A DNA stretch of 47,619 bases from Bacteroidales bacterium (GTDB taxonomy: Bacteria > Bacteroidota > Bacteroidia > Bacteroidales > Paludibacteraceae): contig JAAYUQ010000037.1 of NCBI GenBank assembly GCA_012517575.1, positions 1 through 47,619 of the forward strand, in the 5' to 3' direction. Below are positions 44,230 through 47,619 of this stretch, in pieces. Each line of letters starts with the position of its first letter. The stretch's first letter is position 1. The notes beneath the pieces are model-generated. The model was not told the DNA's origin. It saw nothing but the letters and a program-made list of their open reading frames with translations, and did not search any database. Both the position numbers and the translations under genes were made by a program.

Positions 44230-45615
44230 ATGAAAAGATTTATTATTGTCTGTTTGCTCTTGTCAAGTACCGTTTCATCCTTTGGACAGTCAAAGGACTA
44301 CAAACGCTGGTCACTGACAATCGATGGAGGAATAAATTATTTTGATGGAGATAACAATCAAAATTACAATGATGTTTTTCCAAATTCCATAGCCAAATTA
44401 AGTTGGGGACTTTCAACCGAACTTACACTTACCCCTTTTTGGGGCATTGGAACTGAATTTTTTTATCTTCCCGTTTCTGCAGAGGATGCTGCCAAAAAAT
44501 TCAACGCAGATGTATTTCATTTCACGCCTTACCTTTCGTTGAATTTGCTTAATTTATGTAATGAGAATAACCATTCCAAATGGAATATTTATGCTACTGC
44601 AGGAGCAGGAGTTGCCTACTACAATTCGACATTGTATAAAAATGGCGTTGAGTTTGACAAAGTAAGGGATGGATGGGCTGCAGTTTTTCCAGTAGGAGGT
44701 TTGATAGAGTATAATATCTCGTCACTACTTGCTATAGGTGCAAAAGTTCAGTATCGTTTGCAAAACAAAGATAACTTTGAAGGTACCAACTTGAAAGAAG
44801 AAGCCGGAGGATATAACTTTAAAGGCGTTACCAACGACAATATAGCACTAACAGCTCTTTCGTTACGTTGGAAAATTGGAGCAAAAAATAAAAATCATAT
44901 CCGAAACAACGAAACAAGAATTACTTTAGGAGATGTTTTCACTTTAGCAAATCGTGCAAACACCAAAACAGATTCGCTGGCTCAAGAACTGGATAAGTTG
45001 AAATTGAGTTTGCAACCGGGACCGGACGATGATGGTGATGGTGTCCCCAATAGTAGAGATTGGGAACCCAATACACCAAAAGGACTTTACATCGATTATA
45101 ACGGTAGGGGTATTCCTGAAATAAAAGTAATTCCGGAAACAAAAGAAATCTACCCTAAAGATATTCAATATATGAGGGCTTCGACAAAAGATGAAGATAA
45201 AGATGGAGTACCCGACAATCGAGACAAAGAGCCCAATTCGCCCAAAAATCAATGTGTCGATTTTTGGGGTAGAAGTATAACACAAGATAAACCATGCGCT
45301 TTTGCTTCCGTGTATTTCGACTTTGACAAAACAAACCTGGATGAAGAAGCATTAATAGAAATTGAAAAACTAGTAGAAAAATTAAGTTCCGATCCGACCT
45401 TATTGGTAGAAATTAGAGGATATACCGATAATGTGGGAAGTAACAAATACAACAGAAGATTAAGTCAGGAACGTTCCAATCGCGTGAAAGCGGAATTGGT
45501 TTTCACTCATAACATTGATCCGCAGAGAATTATTTCCAACGGGATGGGGAAAATTCCTCAACCTCCTACAGCTTATAGGATGAATAGAAGATGTGATTTT
45601 ATTTTGAGTAAATAA
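44230..45615 (+). CDS. OmpA family outer-membrane protein with TSP3 repeats
   Basis: The signal peptide (MKRFIIVCLLLSSTVSSFGQ) precedes an eight-strand-type barrel (about 25-225). Two thrombospondin type-3 calcium repeats follow (DDDGDGVPNSRDWEPNTPKG and KDEDKDGVPDNRDKEPNSPK). The C-terminal OmpA peptidoglycan-binding domain has VYFDFDKTNLDEEA, EIRGYTDNVGSNKYN and LSQERSNRVKAEL. The length is 461 residues from ATG 44230. It probably links the outer membrane to peptidoglycan. A strong consensus promoter lies upstream and a two-way terminator downstream. Confidence 0.93.
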   Translation: MKRFIIVCLLLSSTVSSFGQSKDYKRWSLTIDGGINYFDGDNNQNYNDVFPNSIAKLSWGLSTELTLTPFWGIGTEFFYLPVSAEDAAKKFNADVFHFTPYLSLNLLNLCNENNHSKWNIYATAGAGVAYYNSTLYKNGVEFDKVRDGWAAVFPVGGLIEYNISSLLAIGAKVQYRLQNKDNFEGTNLKEEAGGYNFKGVTNDNIALTALSLRWKIGAKNKNHIRNNETRITLGDVFTLANRANTKTDSLAQELDKLKLSLQPGPDDDGDGVPNSRDWEPNTPKGLYIDYNGRGIPEIKVIPETKEIYPKDIQYMRASTKDEDKDGVPDNRDKEPNSPKNQCVDFWGRSITQDKPCAFASVYFDFDKTNLDEEALIEIEKLVEKLSSDPTLLVEIRGYTDNVGSNKYNRRLSQERSNRVKAELVFTHNIDPQRIISNGMGKIPQPPTAYRMNRRCDFILSK

Positions 45616-45691
45616 TTGCTTGAAATTTTTTCACGCCTCAAGGCTTCTGATAATCTATAGAAATTTCCGACATTCTCAATCTGAAAAAACA

Positions 45692-45728
45692 AAATAGGAT
45701 ATATCAAAAGCTTTGGTACATCCTATTT
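45692..45728. terminator. Bidirectional terminator between the OmpA-family gene and spt
   Basis: AAATAGGAT and ATCCTATTT (9 bases), one A/C mismatch, then TATCAAA and TTTGGTA (7 bases, one G-U) form a 17-position hairpin with loop AGC. A- and T-rich sides suit both convergent genes. Confidence 0.72.
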
Positions 45729-45757
45729 ACAATTTCTTGAAAAAAACTTCCTTTTAA

Positions 45758-46945
45758 TTACTCAATAATTCCTAATTTTCGTGCAACTCTTGTAATCTTT
45801 TCTATCGATTCATCAATTTGTTCAAAAGTGTGGGTAGCCATCAACGAATATCTGATCAGTGTATCTTCAGAGGGAACAGCTGGCGAAACAACCGGATTCA
45901 CAAAAACTCCTTCTTCCAGTAATAAACTGGTCAGTTGAAAGGTCTTCACATTATCACGCACATACAAAGGTATAATGGGTGATTCGGTTGGGCCAATCTC
46001 AAAACCTGCCTTCATAAATCCTTCTTTTGCACGGGCTGTATTTTTCCACAGTGTTTCTTTTCTCCACGGTTCTTCTTCCAATACATCCAAAGCTGCCAGC
46101 ACACATCCAGCAGAAGCAGGCGTAATGGATGCACTGAATATTAGCGTTCTGGAATTATGTTTCAAATAGTTGATAATATTGTTGTCTGAAGCAATAAAAC
46201 CACCAATGGTCCCCAGCGATTTACTGAAAGTTCCCATAATTAGATCTACATCATTGGTGTGTTCGTAATGCTCGCAAATACCTGCTCCGGTTTTTCCGAA
46301 AACGCCCAACGTATGTGCTTCATCCACATAAATGGAAGCATTGTACTTTTTTGAAAGTTCTACAATTTCAGGTAATTTAGCAATGTCGCCTTCCATACTG
46401 AAAACGCCATCCACTACAATCACCTTTATTCGATCATAATCACAACGTTTAAGTACATCTTCCAGCGAGTTCATATCGTTATGACGGAACTTAAACTGTT
46501 TTGCAAACGAAAGACGCTTTCCTTCAATAATAGAAGCGTGATCCCGTTCGTCAAAAATAAGATAATCGTTTCTTCCTGTCAAACAGGGAATTACACCGGA
46601 ATTTACCGAAAAACCGGTGGAATATACCAAAGCAGCATCTTTATGAACAAACTTTGCCAGACGATTTTCCAATTCAATATGAATGTCCAGCGTCCCATTC
46701 AAAAAGCGTGAACCGGCGCAACCCGTTCCGTATCTTTCAATTGCCCTGATGGCTGCTTCTTTCAGTTTCGGGTGATTGGTAAGTCCCAGATAACTGTTGG
46801 AACCAAACATTAATACAGGTTTTCCGTTTATGGTAACAACTGTATCCTGTTCTGACTCGATAGGACGAAAATAAGGATAAATACCCAGCGATTTTATTTT
46901 CTGAGGTTCATCATACTCCCCCATTACTGTACTTAACAAGCTCAT
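45758..46945 (-). CDS. spt: Serine palmitoyltransferase
   Basis: This PLP-dependent alpha-oxoamine synthase condenses serine with a long-chain acyl-CoA or acyl-ACP, the first step of Bacteroidota sphingolipid synthesis. The PLP lysine is Lys242 in GTFSKSLGTIGGF. His136 in RDHASII and Asp208/His211 in VDEAHTLG position the cofactor. The closeness to Bacteroides Spt (GSNSYLGLT, GSGCAGSRFLNGTLD-like and SPIIPLYVRDN blocks) favours Spt over 2-amino-3-ketobutyrate-CoA ligase or AONS. A -7-like TATCTTTG lies at 46987-46980 on the minus strand. Confidence 0.9.
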   Translation of the reverse strand: MSLLSTVMGEYDEPQKIKSLGIYPYFRPIESEQDTVVTINGKPVLMFGSNSYLGLTNHPKLKEAAIRAIERYGTGCAGSRFLNGTLDIHIELENRLAKFVHKDAALVYSTGFSVNSGVIPCLTGRNDYLIFDERDHASIIEGKRLSFAKQFKFRHNDMNSLEDVLKRCDYDRIKVIVVDGVFSMEGDIAKLPEIVELSKKYNASIYVDEAHTLGVFGKTGAGICEHYEHTNDVDLIMGTFSKSLGTIGGFIASDNNIINYLKHNSRTLIFSASITPASAGCVLAALDVLEEEPWRKETLWKNTARAKEGFMKAGFEIGPTESPIIPLYVRDNVKTFQLTSLLLEEGVFVNPVVSPAVPSEDTLIRYSLMATHTFEQIDESIEKITRVARKLGIIE

Positions 46946-47230
46946 AAGTTTACGTTTATATTTTTATTAAAAAACGGCACAAAGATACATCTTTTTGATT
47001 AATAATTAATGCTTTTTAAATACAGAAAATTTTATTATCCACTCAGGGCTAACAAAATCAATCTAAAAAAGGGAAAAACATTGCAACAAAAAATTTTGCG
47101 AACAGCAAAATTCAATCAAAAAATCCTGCCAAATATCCATAAATATTCGGAAATTATTTACTTTTGTGGTTGAGGTGAAATTTTGTATGAAGTATTCAGA
47201 AATACTCTTAAAAATTACAATTAGCAACAC

Positions 47231-47619
47231 ATGAAATTTAAAACAATTCTTATGGCAATAGCCGTTATTGGCGCAGGGTGTGCCGAAAAGGAAAATAATT
47301 CCGTAATCGGGAAACAAATTCCCAAAATTGAAAATGGACGCATGACGCCTGAAGTTTTGTGGTCTTTCGGAAGAGTGGGTGGTGTTCAGATTTCTCCTGA
47401 TCGAACCAAAATACTTTACAGCGTTACATATTACAGTATTCCTGAAAACAAGGGAAATACGGAACTTTTCATTATGAACGTCGATGGTACAAACAAGCAT
47501 CAAATAACCCACACCGCCACAAAAGAAGCCGAAGCCCGATGGATGAATGATGGCGAACACAGTGCTTTCCTTTCTTCTGAAAGGGGAAGCAATCAGTTAT
47601 GGACAATGAAAATCGATGG
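47231..47619 (+). CDS. N-terminus of an S9-family (prolyl-oligopeptidase/DPP-like) peptidase lipoprotein, cut by the window edge
   Basis: The frame starts at ATG 47231 and is open to the right edge (about 129 codons). The first residues form a lipoprotein signal (MKFKTILMAIAVIGAGC, Cys17). The next part reads GRMTPEVLWSFGRVGGVQISPD, then beta-propeller-like strands (LFIMNVDGTNKHQIT, EARWMNDGEHSAFLSS). This is the start of the propeller of S9 exopeptidases such as bacterial dipeptidyl peptidases of the DPP5 type. The catalytic domain lies outside the window. A -7-like TACTTTTG is at 47159-47166. Confidence 0.75.
   Translation, partial: MKFKTILMAIAVIGAGCAEKENNSVIGKQIPKIENGRMTPEVLWSFGRVGGVQISPDRTKILYSVTYYSIPENKGNTELFIMNVDGTNKHQITHTATKEAEARWMNDGEHSAFLSSERGSNQLWTMKID

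Overview
The window looks like a chromosomal segment of an anaerobic Bacteroidota member, most likely order Bacteroidales. The markers are a serine palmitoyltransferase of the Bacteroides sphingolipid type, a TamL-type outer-membrane lipoprotein, a fused DAHP synthase/chorismate mutase, a DUF4271 protein, several SusC-free outer-membrane barrels, and promoters matching the Bacteroidetes pattern (-33 TTTG/TTG, about 20 bases, -7 TAnnTTTG). Genes are AT-rich, with longer AT-rich gaps. No rRNA, tRNA, insertion sequence or CRISPR array was seen.

Layout. 1-7.6 kb: end of an outer-membrane barrel gene, a periplasmic glutaminyl-cyclase lipoprotein with proB, tamL, then rnhB-cvpA on the other strand and a secreted protein of unknown function. 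7.6-11.0 kb: aromatic amino-acid operon on the minus strand (pheA, aminotransferase, DAHP synthase/chorismate mutase). It is preceded by a complete transcription attenuator with a 17-codon leader peptide made mostly of Phe and Tyr. 11-22 kb: housekeeping genes (alaS, an M23 peptidase, murI, an EF-G2 paralogue with degenerate GTPase motifs, fabI) and a secreted M6 metalloprotease. 22.5-30.2 kb: a restriction/defence-like locus encoding a PLD-nuclease/SNF2-helicase, a GxxExxY protein and an Eco57I-type methylase whose specificity half differs in base composition. 30.2-31.5 kb: a non-genic, repeat-rich stretch with an array of ten 21-base units made of alternating complementary arms, plus a small coiled-coil gene and a duplicated palindromic repeat. 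31.5-36.5 kb: minus-strand genes punA, lpxK, yidD, rnpA, hemD, DUF4271 and a LOG-family gene. 36.5-47.6 kb: a 1 kb gap, a carboxyltransferase lacking the biotinyl-lysine motif, a ModF-like twin ABC protein, two outer-membrane-barrel genes, an OmpA-family protein, serine palmitoyltransferase and the start of an S9 peptidase lipoprotein.

How they work together. The pheA operon makes prephenate and phenylalanine, and the leader peptide should sense charged tRNA-Phe and tRNA-Tyr. The helicase/methylase operon is the main accessory block. The rest is mainly cell-envelope synthesis (lpxK, murI, fabI, spt, tamL, M23, OmpA) and core translation or RNA processing (alaS, EF-G2, rnpA, rnhB).

Most notable observations: the Phe/Tyr attenuator; a frameshift at an A7 run that removes the normal C-terminus of the aminotransferase; the 21-base hairpin array; the composition break inside the methylase; and the EF-G2 and carboxyltransferase genes that have lost canonical catalytic or carrier residues.
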